From: Rhodoplanes sp.
GTDB lineage: Bacteria > Pseudomonadota > Alphaproteobacteria > Rhizobiales > Xanthobacteraceae
Assembly (NCBI RefSeq): GCF_013377085.1
Contig: NZ_JACAAX010000016.1
Span: 1 to 64,000 of the forward strand
Length of the DNA: 64,000 nucleotides
Direction: 5' to 3'
Below, in pieces: positions 1 through 7,990 of the stretch. A program made the translations under genes and the position numbers. The notes below the pieces were generated by a model. It had not been told where the DNA came from, made no database searches, and saw only the letters and a list, made by a program, of their open reading frames with translations. Every line of letters begins with the position of its first letter. Within the stretch, counting starts at the first letter, position 1.

Positions 1-29
1 CCATTGGTGGTCAGACATCATAAATCCGA

Positions 30-86
30 GCTGATCACCCGGAAACCGTATCAGTTGTTTTGATCCGGGCTGATTACCCGGAACCC
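30..86. repeat. 18-bp near-identical direct repeat at window start
   Basis: GCTGATCACCCGGAAACC at 30-47 recurs as GCTGATTACCCGGAACCC at 69-86 (16 of 18 bases identical). The second copy also forms a short inverted repeat, CCGGG at 65-69 with CCCGG at 77-81. The pair lies just downstream of the monooxygenase stop codon (minus strand). There is no T-run, so it is not a convincing terminator. Confidence 0.5.
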
Positions 87-89
87 GGC

Positions 90-1319
90 TCACGCATGCA
101 GAAAATCCAGCACTGCGGTTTCCGCCATCACGGCCTGCGGAATGCCGTGCCGGCGCGAGCGCGCCGCCTCCTCGGCGGTCTGCGCGGCCTGCAGATAGGC
201 GCCGAGATGGCGGGCGTGCCGGACGATGCGGGCATTGACGGGCAGCCGCGCCGCCTCGAAGCCGCGCAGCGCCCCGGCGATGTCGTCGGCCTCGGCGACC
301 GCCTCGGCCAGCGCGGCGGCATCGTCCGCCGCCTTGGCGACCCCGGCGGCGACATGCGGACGCGCCACGCAGGCGGCGTCGCCGACGATCGCCACCCGCC
401 CGAAGGCGAGCTTTCGGGCCTCGAGATCGTAGATCGGCTGCAGGATCGGCTCGTCCATCAGGGCGACCAGGTCGGCGAGCTGCGGCGCCAGCAGGCGCCG
501 CGCGTCGGCCATCAGCGCCGCGATGGCGGCGCGGCGGATCAGCGGCGGCGGGATCGAGATCGTGTGCGTGGTGCCGGTCTGGTCGGTGAGCAGCTCCTGC
601 AGCGCGCCCGTTTCGTCGGCAGGCCGGTACCAGACCACGTTGTAGCGCCGGTGGCCTGGCCGCAGGTCGTCGTCGGGGCCCGCCACCGGATAGCCGAGAA
701 ATTGCTCGCCGGGCGGCAGGCAGAACGTCATGTAGTCGAACAGCGCCGCGTGGGCGTCGGGCGGGAAGGCTGATTCGGCGATCAGGCTGCGCCAGGCGAC
801 ATAGCCGGCATAGACCGGCACGATCCCGGGATCGCAGATGTGCCGCACCGTCGAGCGGATGCCGTCGGCGCCGACCAGGAGGTCGCCGGATTCGGTGCCG
901 CCGTCGGCGAAGCGCAGGACGACGCCGGCCTCGCTCTGCTCGAAGCCGGCCAGCGCCCGGCCGCGGTGGTAATGGGCGGGCGGAAAGGCGTCGCGCAGCA
1001 GGCGCCACAGGCGCTCCCACGCCGTCAGGGTCTGGGCGCAGGCGAGCCGGCCGGCGACGCGCCCGTCCTGCTCGACGATCTGCCGCGTGGTGATCTCCAC
1101 CCCGAGCCCGCTTGTGTCGAGCCCGAGCGCGGCGATGCGGGCAATCAGGTCGGCCTGGGCCACGATGCCGGCGCCGCGCCCGGAGAGTTCGCTCGCCACC
1201 CGCTCGTAGACGTCGACGTCCCAGCCGCGCGACCGCAGCAGCAGACCGCCGAGGAGCCCGCTCATCGAGCCGCCGACGATCAGGGCGCGGCGGCCGCGCC
1301 GTCGCGATGGGTCGCGCAT
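90..1319 (-). CDS. FAD-dependent aromatic-ring monooxygenase (2,6-dihydroxypyridine 3-monooxygenase-like)
   Basis: 409 aa. Group A flavoprotein hydroxylase that would use NAD(P)H and O2 to hydroxylate an aromatic or N-heteroaromatic ring in the cytoplasm. Seen: FAD motif GGSMSG at residues 16-21, the mid-protein motif GADGIRS at 150-156, and the ribityl-binding GDAA from residue 313. The GGS-type start of the Rossmann motif and the length match the 2,6-dihydroxypyridine hydroxylase subgroup rather than PHBH. The ATG is preceded by a strong GGGAGG site. The gene is divergent from a cupin 54 bp away, which suggests co-regulation. Substrate is not determinable from sequence; salicylate or other ring hydroxylation is possible. 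Confidence 0.85.
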   Translation of the reverse strand: MRDPSRRRGRRALIVGGSMSGLLGGLLLRSRGWDVDVYERVASELSGRGAGIVAQADLIARIAALGLDTSGLGVEITTRQIVEQDGRVAGRLACAQTLTAWERLWRLLRDAFPPAHYHRGRALAGFEQSEAGVVLRFADGGTESGDLLVGADGIRSTVRHICDPGIVPVYAGYVAWRSLIAESAFPPDAHAALFDYMTFCLPPGEQFLGYPVAGPDDDLRPGHRRYNVVWYRPADETGALQELLTDQTGTTHTISIPPPLIRRAAIAALMADARRLLAPQLADLVALMDEPILQPIYDLEARKLAFGRVAIVGDAACVARPHVAAGVAKAADDAAALAEAVAEADDIAGALRGFEAARLPVNARIVRHARHLGAYLQAAQTAEEAARSRRHGIPQAVMAETAVLDFLHA

Positions 1320-1337
1320 TCCCCCCTCCCGGTCTCG

Positions 1338-1360
1338 TTGTTATATCTAGTTCGTATAAT
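1338..1360. promoter_or_regulatory. candidate operator/promoter between monooxygenase and cupin
   Basis: The 54-bp divergent gap holds the only AT-rich stretch nearby. It contains an inverted repeat TTATA-N9-TATAA (1340-1358), and its right arm is part of a perfect TATAAT at 1355-1360. The TATAAT lies so close to the cupin RBS (GGAGG at 1363-1367) that it is more likely part of a regulator site than a normal -10 box. No good -35 partner is visible. Confidence 0.3.
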
Positions 1361-1373
1361 GCGGAGGACCCCC

Positions 1374-1829
1374 ATGAGCGCAATGTCCATGCTGGACAAG
1401 AAGGCTGCCGCCGTCGACACCTCGGCCTGGCCGACGAGCATCCGCCAGGAATTCGAGCGCGAGGCGAAGGCGCCCAACGGGTGCGTCGGCCACGAGCTCG
1501 TCTCCGAGACCGATACGCTGCGGGTGTGGATGCTCCGCCTCGCCCCCGGCGAGCGCGTCGGCTTCCATCGCCACGTCCTCGACTATTTCTGGACCGCCGT
1601 GACGGCGAGCCGCGGCCGCCAGCATCTGATGGACGGCACCACGGTGGAGTACGACTACCAGCCGGGCGAGACGCGGCACGAGACCTACGGCCCGGGCGAG
1701 TTCAAGGTGCACGACCTGGAGAACATCGGCACCACCGAGATGGTGTTCATGACGGTGGAGACGCTGAACAGCGCCAACCCGCCGCTGCCGATTCCCGCCG
1801 GCGTCCGCCGCGAGGCGGTGGCGGCTTGA
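1374..1829 (+). CDS. small cupin-domain protein
   Basis: 151 aa. Single-domain cupin, probably a metal-dependent enzyme or a sensor. Seen: a HRHVLDYFW segment matching the first cupin metal-binding strand pair (two His), and a later segment with glutamates and histidines (GETRHETYGPGEFKVHD) matching the second motif. The frame is open far upstream, but ATG 1374 is chosen because GGAGG lies 6 bp before it and upstream codons read as antisense of the monooxygenase. It is paired divergently with the ring hydroxylase, so a role in the same aromatic pathway is likely. The reaction is unknown. Confidence 0.75.
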   Translation: MSAMSMLDKKAAAVDTSAWPTSIRQEFEREAKAPNGCVGHELVSETDTLRVWMLRLAPGERVGFHRHVLDYFWTAVTASRGRQHLMDGTTVEYDYQPGETRHETYGPGEFKVHDLENIGTTEMVFMTVETLNSANPPLPIPAGVRREAVAA

Positions 1830-2365
1830 CGTGACACGGACGCTCTTCCGGCTGGGGGTGGGGCTTTGAAGACCTCGTCATTCCGGGGCGCGAACCGACG
1901 GTTCGCGAGCCCGGAATCCATACGCCCGGCGCCCATTGCTCTCGAACTACCGGGGCTATGGGTCCCGGGCTCGGCGCTTTGCGCCGCCCCGGGACGACGG
2001 AAGTGACTTCTGCAAAGCCTGCCGCCGGGGAGAGGTGAAAGCGCCGAGTCCGGCCGCCAGCGCTCTGCATCAAAACCACTCTAGCCAACGCCCGCGCCTT
2101 CCTGCACACTCGGGCCAAGCAAACGACAAGCTCCGGCGCAAGATCGGGGCGGCGAGGATGACGTTCGGGAGAGGAGACCACGGCGCCGTCCGGCGCATCG
2201 CACCACGCATCATTGCCGATATGGTTCGACGTCGCGCGCTTTCGCTCGATGGCGCGCGTGTCGCCGCCGGCTCCGTCCGGCGGCAAAAGCTTTCGATGAC
2301 GCTCTCCATCGCGATCTTTCGTCTTTGCCCTCCCGTCGTCTGCCGGGCCCTGCCTCGAGGAGTTC
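1830..2365. other. intergenic stretch before liv operon, with repeat element
   Basis: 536 bp without a convincing gene. 1876-2000 is a copy of the mosaic palindromic element (family A). 2019-2041 has a decayed GGGGAGAGGTGAAAGC end of the CTCTCCCC-type hairpin family. The remainder to 2365 should hold the livH promoter, but I see no clear -35/-10 pair. Open frames here have no recognisable protein features. Confidence 0.6.
1876..2000. repeat. mosaic palindromic intergenic element, family A copy 1
   Basis: Two hairpin modules: CATTCCGGGGCGCGAA...GAGCCCGGAATCCATA, a spacer, then GGGCTATGGGTCCCGGGCTC...CCCCGGGACGACGG. The same architecture recurs at 5831, 7304, 17867, 28809, 30291 and 61157 (and partly at 19176). 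The stem tips vary while the ends are conserved, as in REP-like elements. Confidence 0.8.
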
Positions 2366-3238
2366 ATGGTCGAGCTCGATCTGGTGCTGAACGCCCTGCT
2401 GGCCGGGCTGCTGCTCGGCGGCTTCTACGCGGCCGTGACGGTCGGCATCTCGATCTCGTTCGGCATTCTCGACATCGTCAACATCGCGCACCCGGCCTTC
2501 ATCATCCTCGGCTCCTACGTGGCGTATCTGGCCAATGCCGCCTTCGGCATCGATCCGATCGTGGTCGGCGTGCTGGCGCTGCCGCTGTTCTATGTGCTCG
2601 GCGCCGCCATCTATCAGATCTACTATCTCTCGTTCGAGCAGCGCGGGCAGGATTCGCTGCGCGGCCTCGCCTTCTTCTTCGGCCTCCTGTTCATCACCGA
2701 GGTCGGCCTGATCCTCGCCTTCGGGGTCGACTACCGCTACGTCCAGGCCGTCTACATGGACCGGTCGCTCGATCTCGGCATCGTGCAGATCCCGCTGCGC
2801 ATGCTGGTGCCGTGCCTCGTCTCGCTCCTGATGCTGGCGGTGCTGCAGCTTCTTCTCACAAAGACCTTCGTCGGCCGCGCCGTGATGGCGGTGGCGCAGG
2901 ACCAGCTCGCGCTGCAGCTCATGGCCTGCGATCCGGTGCGCATCCGCCGCATCGCGTTTGCGGCGTCGATCGCCACCTGCGCCATGGCGGGCGCCTTCCT
3001 GATCGTCATCCAGCCGATCGAGCCGTCGATCGGGCGCGAATATATCGGCCGGGTGTTCGCCATCTGCGTCCTCGGCGGGCTCGGCAGCCTGCCCGGCACG
3101 CTGATCGGTGCCATGCTGCTCGGCGTGGTCGAGAGCCTCACCGCGACCTTCTACGGCCCGTCCTGGGCGCCCGCCGTCGGCTTCGGGCTTCTGCTGATCA
3201 CCCTGGCGGTGCGGCCCGCCGGCCTGTTCGGACGGTAG
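2366..3238 (+). CDS. livH: branched-chain amino acid-type ABC transporter permease, LivH family
   Basis: 290 aa, integral inner-membrane protein with about eight hydrophobic segments, one of the two permeases of a HAAT-family importer for branched-chain amino acids or, commonly in this order, aromatic acids, amides or urea. Seen: the family-typical start (LVLNALLAGLLLGGFYAAV), the SFGILDIVNIAHPAF region, and the C-terminal GGLGSLPGTLIGAMLLG loop that contacts the ATPase. GAGGAG lies a few bases before ATG 2366. First gene of livHMGF. No periplasmic binding protein gene is adjacent. Confidence 0.93.
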   Translation: MVELDLVLNALLAGLLLGGFYAAVTVGISISFGILDIVNIAHPAFIILGSYVAYLANAAFGIDPIVVGVLALPLFYVLGAAIYQIYYLSFEQRGQDSLRGLAFFFGLLFITEVGLILAFGVDYRYVQAVYMDRSLDLGIVQIPLRMLVPCLVSLLMLAVLQLLLTKTFVGRAVMAVAQDQLALQLMACDPVRIRRIAFAASIATCAMAGAFLIVIQPIEPSIGREYIGRVFAICVLGGLGSLPGTLIGAMLLGVVESLTATFYGPSWAPAVGFGLLLITLAVRPAGLFGR

Positions 3239-3270
3239 GCATGATCCGTCGAAATTTCCCCACGACGCTC

Positions 3271-3340
3271 CGCTCATTCCCGCGAAAGCGGGAATCCAGG
3301 TGCGTCAAGCCCTGGGTCCCCGCTTTCGCGGGGACGAGCG
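3271..3340. repeat. GCGAAAGCGGGAAT-type palindromic repeat inside the liv operon
   Basis: CATTCCCGCGAAAGCGGGAATCC followed 20 bp later by a related, inverted hairpin (GTCCCCGCTTTCGCGGGGAC). Both modules are near-perfect stem-loops in the 144-bp gap between livH and livM. Transcribed, they would fold in the polycistronic mRNA and could tune expression of livMGF relative to livH. Confidence 0.75.
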
Positions 3341-3382
3341 GAACGATCCGATCCCGCTGGAACGCATTTCAGGGACGCTGAC

Positions 3383-4405
3383 ATGCGCAACAGCCTCTTC
3401 ATCCTCGTCGTCAGTCTGGTCGCCGCCGCCGTGTTCGCGGCCGCGCTGCTGTTGCGCAGCGACTATCTGCTGTTCGCCGGCTACACGGTGTTGCAGTTCG
3501 TCGTGCTGGCGACGGCCTGGAACATTCTGGGCGGCTACACCGGCTACGTGAACTTCGGCACGGCGGCGTTCTTTGCGGTCGGGGCCTACACGTCGGTGTT
3601 CCTGCACAAGGCCTTCCCGCTGCCCGTGCCGGTGATGGTCGTGGTCGCAGGCGCGGTGGCCGGCCTGCTCGGCTTCGGCATGGGCTATCTGACGTTGCGG
3701 CTGCGCGGCGCCTTCTTCTCGATCGCGACGCTGGCGCTCGCCGTCGTGCTGCAGACCGTGGTGGTCAACTGGCACTACGTCGGCGGCTCGCGCGGCGCCT
3801 ACATTCTCCGCCCGCCGGCTGGCCCGATCGCCGGCCTGAGCTACATCGAGTATCTGTTTCTGATCATGCTGGCGCTCGCCGCGCTGTCGCTGATCGCAGC
3901 GCGCGCCATCGAGTGCTCGCGGCTCGGCTACGGCTTCGCCGCGATCCGCGACGACGAGCTCGCCGCCGAGGCCAACGGCGTGCCGACGCTGCGCCTCAAG
4001 CTGATCGCCACCACCATCTCGGGCGCCTTCATGGGCATGGCCGGGGCGCCGTTCCCCTCCTATATCGGCTATATCGAGCCGGCCTCTGCCTTCGGGCTGC
4101 CCTATGCGGTCAATGCCATCGCGATGCCGATGATCGGCGGTACCACGAGCTGGGCCGGCCCGCTGATCGGTGCCGTGCTGCTCGGCTCGCTGCAGCAGAT
4201 CGCCACCGTGACGATCTCGTCGGCCGTCAATCTCCTCATCGTCGGCCTGCTGCTGGTCGGCTTCGTCATCGTCGCGCCGAACGGCATCGTCGGCCTGTGG
4301 CAGAGGTTCTTTGGACGGAACAGGACATCATGGCGACCCTCCTCGAAGTCGACGGCGTCGGCAAGCGGTTCGGCGGCTTCATCGCCCTCGACTCCGTCAG
4401 CCTGA
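3383..4405 (+). CDS. livM: branched-chain amino acid-type ABC transporter permease, LivM family
   Basis: 340 aa, second inner-membrane permease of the HAAT importer. Seen: many hydrophobic segments, the LivM hallmark ATAWNILGGYTGYVNFGTAAFF near the first third, and the EAA-like loop IRDDELAAEANGVPTLRLKL after residue 190. The last 25 or so residues after the natural end (GLWQRFFGRN) are Ser/Pro-rich and of low quality. They are read through the start of livG, giving an unusual 76-bp overlap. A frameshift or lost stop near 4315 would explain it. Function is unlikely to be harmed, as the extension is at the C-terminal tail. Confidence 0.9.
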   Translation: MRNSLFILVVSLVAAAVFAAALLLRSDYLLFAGYTVLQFVVLATAWNILGGYTGYVNFGTAAFFAVGAYTSVFLHKAFPLPVPVMVVVAGAVAGLLGFGMGYLTLRLRGAFFSIATLALAVVLQTVVVNWHYVGGSRGAYILRPPAGPIAGLSYIEYLFLIMLALAALSLIAARAIECSRLGYGFAAIRDDELAAEANGVPTLRLKLIATTISGAFMGMAGAPFPSYIGYIEPASAFGLPYAVNAIAMPMIGGTTSWAGPLIGAVLLGSLQQIATVTISSAVNLLIVGLLLVGFVIVAPNGIVGLWQRFFGRNRTSWRPSSKSTASASGSAASSPSTPSA

Positions 4406-5064
4406 CGATCGCGAGAGGCGAGCGGGTCGGCTTGATCGGCCCGAACGGCTCCGGCAAGAGCACGCTGGTGAACTGCCTCTCGGGCACGCTGGTGCACGAG
4501 ACCGGCACGGTGCGGTTCGAGGGCCGCGATCTCGCCGGCCTGAAGCCGCACGAGCGCACGCGGCGCGGCCTCGCCCGCAGCTTCCAGCTCCCGCGGCCGT
4601 TCGCCAGCTTGTCCGTCGCCGACAACATCCGGGTGCCGCTGCTCTATGCCGCCGCGAGCCGGCGCGGGCGCCATCTCGGCGAGCGCGAGATCACGGACCG
4701 CATCGCCGAGGTCTTGGAGGCGATGGCGCTCACCGACCGCGCCCGCCATTTTCCCCGCGATCTCACCCAGGTGGACATGCGCAAGCTCGAGCTCGGCCGC
4801 GCCATGGCGGCGGAGCCGACCCTGCTGATCGCCGACGAGGCGATGGCCGGCCTCTCCAATTCGGAGGTCGAGGACATCGTCGCGCTGCTGATCCGGCTCA
4901 ACGAGACCGGCATCACCGTGATCCTGATCGAGCACATCATGAAGGCCGTGATGCAGTTCTCGCAGCGGCTCGTCGTGCTGGTGTCGGGCCGGAAGATCGC
5001 CGACGGCCCGCCGGCCGAGGTGGTGCGCCATCCCGAGGTGGAGAGGGCGTATCTTGGCCAGTAG
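4330..5064 (+). CDS. livG: branched-chain amino acid-type ABC transporter ATPase, LivG family
   Basis: 244 aa cytoplasmic ATPase subunit. Seen: Walker A GPNGSGKST near residue 40, the Q-loop SFQLPRPF, a Walker B-like LLIADEAMAGL, and the switch His in ILIEHIM. The ABC signature is atypical: LTQVDMRKLELGRA stands where LSGGQ/LPYGQ is expected. Divergent signatures occur in some rhizobial LivG subgroups. ATG 4330 is the family-typical start (MATLLEVDGVGKRFGG), although it overlaps livM by 76 bp. The 3' end overlaps livF by 11 bp. Confidence 0.92.
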   Translation: MATLLEVDGVGKRFGGFIALDSVSLTIARGERVGLIGPNGSGKSTLVNCLSGTLVHETGTVRFEGRDLAGLKPHERTRRGLARSFQLPRPFASLSVADNIRVPLLYAAASRRGRHLGEREITDRIAEVLEAMALTDRARHFPRDLTQVDMRKLELGRAMAAEPTLLIADEAMAGLSNSEVEDIVALLIRLNETGITVILIEHIMKAVMQFSQRLVVLVSGRKIADGPPAEVVRHPEVERAYLGQ

Positions 5065-5788
5065 CAGCATCAGGATCGAGGGCGTCGACGCCGCCTATGG
5101 GTCCGTGCGGGTGCTCGAGGACGTGTCGCTCGACGTGCGGGCCGGGGAGACCGTGGTGCTGCTCGGCACCAACGGCAACGGCAAGAGCACCCTGATCAAA
5201 TGCATCATGGGGCTGTTGAAGCCGCTGAAGGGCCGCATCGCCGTGACGATCGACGGCACGGCGCACGACCTCGCCGGGCTGACCACGGTCGAGATCGTCG
5301 ATCTCGGCATCGCCCTGGTGCCGGAGGGGAGGCGGTTGTTTCCGCGCCTCTCGGTCGAGGAGAACCTGCTGCTCGGCGCCTTCCGCAAGAAGGCGCGCGC
5401 GGCGCTCGCTGACAACCTCGCCTTCTGCTACGAGGCGTTCCCGCGGCTCGCCGAGCGGCGGCGCCAGCTCGCCGGCTCCATGAGCGGCGGCGAGCAGCAG
5501 ATGCTGGCGCTCGGCCGCGCCCTGATGCTGGCGCCGAAGATCCTCATCGTCGACGAGCCGTCGGTCGGCCTCGCCCCCGTGCTGGTCAGCCGGACGGTCG
5601 ACACGATCAAGGAGCTGAAGGAGCGCTACGGCCTCACCGTTCTGATGGCCGAGCAGAACTTCACCCAGGCGCTGCGCATCGCCGACCGCGGCTACGTCAT
5701 CGTCCACGGCCGCATCGCCTTCGAGGGCAAGTCGGCCGACGAGCTCAACAACAACGAGCTGATCCGGAAGTTCTATCTGGGGCTGTGA
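5054..5788 (+). CDS. livF: branched-chain amino acid-type ABC transporter ATPase, LivF family
   Basis: 244 aa, second ATPase of the importer. Seen: Walker A LGTNGNGKST, canonical signature MSGGEQQMLALGRAL, Walker B ILIVDEPSVGL and the family C-terminus (DELNNNELIRKFYLGL). The reading frame begins with TTG at 5054, inside livG, giving an 11-bp overlap typical of translational coupling; the next Met codon lies well inside the domain, so TTG is preferred. Last gene of the operon. A family A repeat begins 42 bp downstream. Confidence 0.92.
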   Translation: MASSSIRIEGVDAAYGSVRVLEDVSLDVRAGETVVLLGTNGNGKSTLIKCIMGLLKPLKGRIAVTIDGTAHDLAGLTTVEIVDLGIALVPEGRRLFPRLSVEENLLLGAFRKKARAALADNLAFCYEAFPRLAERRRQLAGSMSGGEQQMLALGRALMLAPKILIVDEPSVGLAPVLVSRTVDTIKELKERYGLTVLMAEQNFTQALRIADRGYVIVHGRIAFEGKSADELNNNELIRKFYLGL

Positions 5789-5830
5789 AGGTGGGGGACT
5801 CTGAAATGCGTCGCCGTGCACCGCGCCAGT

Positions 5831-5951
5831 CGTTCCGGGGCGGCGCTTAGCGCCGAGCCCGGAACCCATAACCCCTGTCGATCGTGGGTCGCCGACACCG
5901 GGAGTATGGATTCCGGGCTCGCGGGTCTTCGACCCGCGCCCCGGAATGACC
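5831..5951. repeat. mosaic palindromic intergenic element, family A copy 2
   Basis: CGTTCCGGGGCGGCGC...GAGCCCGGAACCCATAACCCC, a spacer, then TATGGATTCCGGGCTCGCGG...CCCCGGAATGACCG. It lies between the convergent ends of livF and the amidohydrolase, where it could act as a bidirectional 3'-end structure. Confidence 0.8.
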
Positions 5952-5971
5952 GACTGTGTGGCACTGTCGGT

Positions 5972-7036
5972 TCAGATCCCCAGGAGCGTCTTCGAGTTGC
6001 CGCCGCAGATCTTCGCCACCGTGTCGGCGTCGAAGCCGGACGAGACGATGTGCTCCACCGGCTCGTACTCGGCCATGTCGTAGGGATAGTCGGTGCCGAG
6101 GATGACGTGATCCGGGCCGAACACCTCGACCAGCGCGCGGAGCTGATGTGGCGTGAACACCACCGAGTCGACATAGATCTTCTTCAGGTAGCTGGTCGGC
6201 GGGTTCGGCAGCGTGCCGTGGGTGTCGGCGCGCGCGCCCCAGGCATGGTCGATGCGGCCCGAATAGGCGGCGAGGTACCCGCCGCCGTGCACCGCGACGA
6301 TCTTCAGGTTCGGATGCCGCTCCAAGACGCCGTCGAAGATCAGATAGTGCAGCGCCATCGTGGTCTCGAACGGATTGCCGATGACGTTGTTGAAGTAGTA
6401 GCGGGTCAGCCGCTGGCCTTCGGTGAAGCCGTTGGGATGCAGCAGCACCACGGCGCCGAGCTCCTCGGCCTTCTTCCAGAATGCCGCAAACGCCGGATCC
6501 GACAGCTCCTTGCCGGCCACGTTGGTGAGAATCTGGACGCCCTTGTGGCCGAGCCGCGTCATGCAATGCTCGAGCTCCTTGGCCGCCTCCTCGCCGTTCT
6601 GGAGCGGCACGGTGCCGAACACCAGATAGCGGTCGGGATTTTTGGCGGCGTATTCGGACAGGCCCTCGTTGACCATGCGGCTCGCCGGCACGGCGATGTC
6701 CAGCGGCACCGTGTAGTAGCACTGGGGCGGCGGGCACATGATCACCTGGAGATCGAGCCCCATGGCGTCGAGATCGGCGAGCCGTTCCTTGAAGCCGGTC
6801 ATCTGCGGCTGGCGCTCGGCGTCCTGCCTCTGGTTGAGCGCCTTGGTCTCCGGCGTCGCGAAATGGGCGAGCGGGATGGTCGACCAGTCGAGATGCGGCT
6901 TGGTGAACTCGGCCGCCCGCGGCACCGCGACGTGGGAGTGGATGTCGATGGTGACGCTCTTCGGTCGGACCTCGCGGCCGGGGCGGCCCTGCGGGCGCGC
7001 CGCGCTGGGGCCGTAACGGTTCCAATCGTTCGCCAT
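5972..7036 (-). CDS. amidohydrolase family 2 protein (ACMSD / resorcylate decarboxylase-like)
   Basis: 354 aa. TIM-barrel metal-dependent enzyme of the PF04909 group, whose members decarboxylate or hydrolyse ring-fission products and hydroxybenzoates. Seen: IDIHSHVAVP (the HxH metal pair) near the N-terminus, the HGGGYLAAYSGRIDHAW block, and ILGTDYPYDM with the conserved Asp near the C-terminus. ATG 7036 is chosen because AAGGAG lies just upstream in the transcript; a longer frame to 7282 has no similarity. Stands alone on the minus strand after a repeat. A decarboxylase in an aromatic or pyridine pathway fits the nearby monooxygenase, but the substrate is unproven. Confidence 0.85.
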   Translation of the reverse strand: MANDWNRYGPSAARPQGRPGREVRPKSVTIDIHSHVAVPRAAEFTKPHLDWSTIPLAHFATPETKALNQRQDAERQPQMTGFKERLADLDAMGLDLQVIMCPPPQCYYTVPLDIAVPASRMVNEGLSEYAAKNPDRYLVFGTVPLQNGEEAAKELEHCMTRLGHKGVQILTNVAGKELSDPAFAAFWKKAEELGAVVLLHPNGFTEGQRLTRYYFNNVIGNPFETTMALHYLIFDGVLERHPNLKIVAVHGGGYLAAYSGRIDHAWGARADTHGTLPNPPTSYLKKIYVDSVVFTPHQLRALVEVFGPDHVILGTDYPYDMAEYEPVEHIVSSGFDADTVAKICGGNSKTLLGI

Positions 7037-7444
7037 GAGGCGACTCCTTCTCGTTTGCTGACTGCTGTCTTTGAAAACAGACGTGGAAAGCAGACAGGGC
7101 GGGGCGGAAGCTGCCCGATGCGGGGAGGAGCGAGACAAGACCGGGCTCGCCGAACCGCCTGCCGTGGCCGTCGGTCGCATGCCCGCGAAAAACCGCCGGC
7201 GGAACGCGACCGTGACCCGTGCTCTGTATAGAAGCCTTCGCGCCGCCTCACAATCCACGCGCGCGACGGTGCTGGGGCGCATTTATCGCAGCATGGACTT
7301 GGTCGTTCCGCGGCGCTGCGCAGCAGCGAGCCCGGAACCCATATCCCCTGTGTTGCGAGAGCATTCAGCACCGGGGCTATGGATTCCGGGCCCGCGCGCT
7401 CACGCGCACGTCCCGGAATGACGGTCTCGGAGTGACGCCGTCGG
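7037..7444. other. intergenic stretch between amidohydrolase and FKBP genes
   Basis: 408 bp without a gene. It should carry the amidohydrolase promoter. AAAACAGAC (7074-7082) and AAAGCAGAC (7087-7095) form a small direct repeat close to the start codon. The distal part (7304-7424) is another family A palindromic element. Nothing else is recognisable. Confidence 0.55.
7304..7424. repeat. mosaic palindromic intergenic element, family A copy 3
   Basis: CGTTCCGCGGCGCTGCGCAGC...AGCCCGGAACCCATATCCCC, a spacer with CACCGGGGCTATGGATTCCGG, and a closing GTCCCGGAATGACGG. Same two-hairpin order as the other copies. It lies 20 bp beyond the FKBP stop codon. Confidence 0.8.
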
Positions 7445-7885
7445 CTACTCGATCCCCAAAAGGTCGATCTCGAACACCAGAACGCTGTTCGGCGGAATCT
7501 TGGGCGGCGAGCCGGCGGCGCCGTAGCCGAGCTCGGGCGGGATGGTGAGGCGGCGCTTGCCGCCGACCTTCATGCCGGCGACGCCCTGGTCCCAGCCCTT
7601 GATCACCTGGCCGCCGCCGAGCGTGAAGACGAAGGGCGACCGGCCGATCGAGGAGTCGAAGGTGGTGCCGTTGGTCAGCTTGCCGGTGTAGTTCACCCGC
7701 ACGCGCTGGCCGGCGCGCGCCTCCGCCCCGGTGCCGACCTTCAGATCCTGGCTGTTGAGCCCGGCGCCCGGCGCAGCGGCGGCTGGCGGCGCCGTGGCTT
7801 CGGGCGCCGGCCCGTCCGACCCGCTGGCGCAGGCCGCCAGCGCGAGCAGCGCGCAGAGCGCCACGGCGGTTCCGCTCCGGTGCAT
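7445..7885 (-). CDS. FKBP-type peptidyl-prolyl cis-trans isomerase lipoprotein
   Basis: 146 aa. Envelope-anchored prolyl isomerase that would assist folding of exported proteins. Seen: an N-terminal signal with lipobox LAAC (Cys at residue 19), a short Pro/Ala-rich linker, then one complete FKBP domain with [41 protein letters not shown] and the closing [18 protein letters not shown] 7885 starts the signal peptide; the longer frame upstream is repeat sequence. Monocistronic, flanked by repeat elements on both sides. Confidence 0.92.
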   Translation of the reverse strand: MHRSGTAVALCALLALAACASGSDGPAPEATAPPAAAAPGAGLNSQDLKVGTGAEARAGQRVRVNYTGKLTNGTTFDSSIGRSPFVFTLGGGQVIKGWDQGVAGMKVGGKRRLTIPPELGYGAAGSPPKIPPNSVLVFEIDLLGIE

Positions 7886-7990
7886 GGTGTCGTCCCTCCT
7901 GCCGCCTCCGGCGGCTCCCGGCCGCAGGCTACACCGTCGCGGCGGAGCGGGGAACAGGTCGGGACGGAGGAGGGAATTGGCGCCGGGCGC

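Noticed and set aside
1355-1360. Perfect TATAAT as a standard cupin promoter
   Set aside because: It lies only 14 bp before the start codon, no -35 exists at 16-18 bp, and the RBS would be at or before the transcript start.
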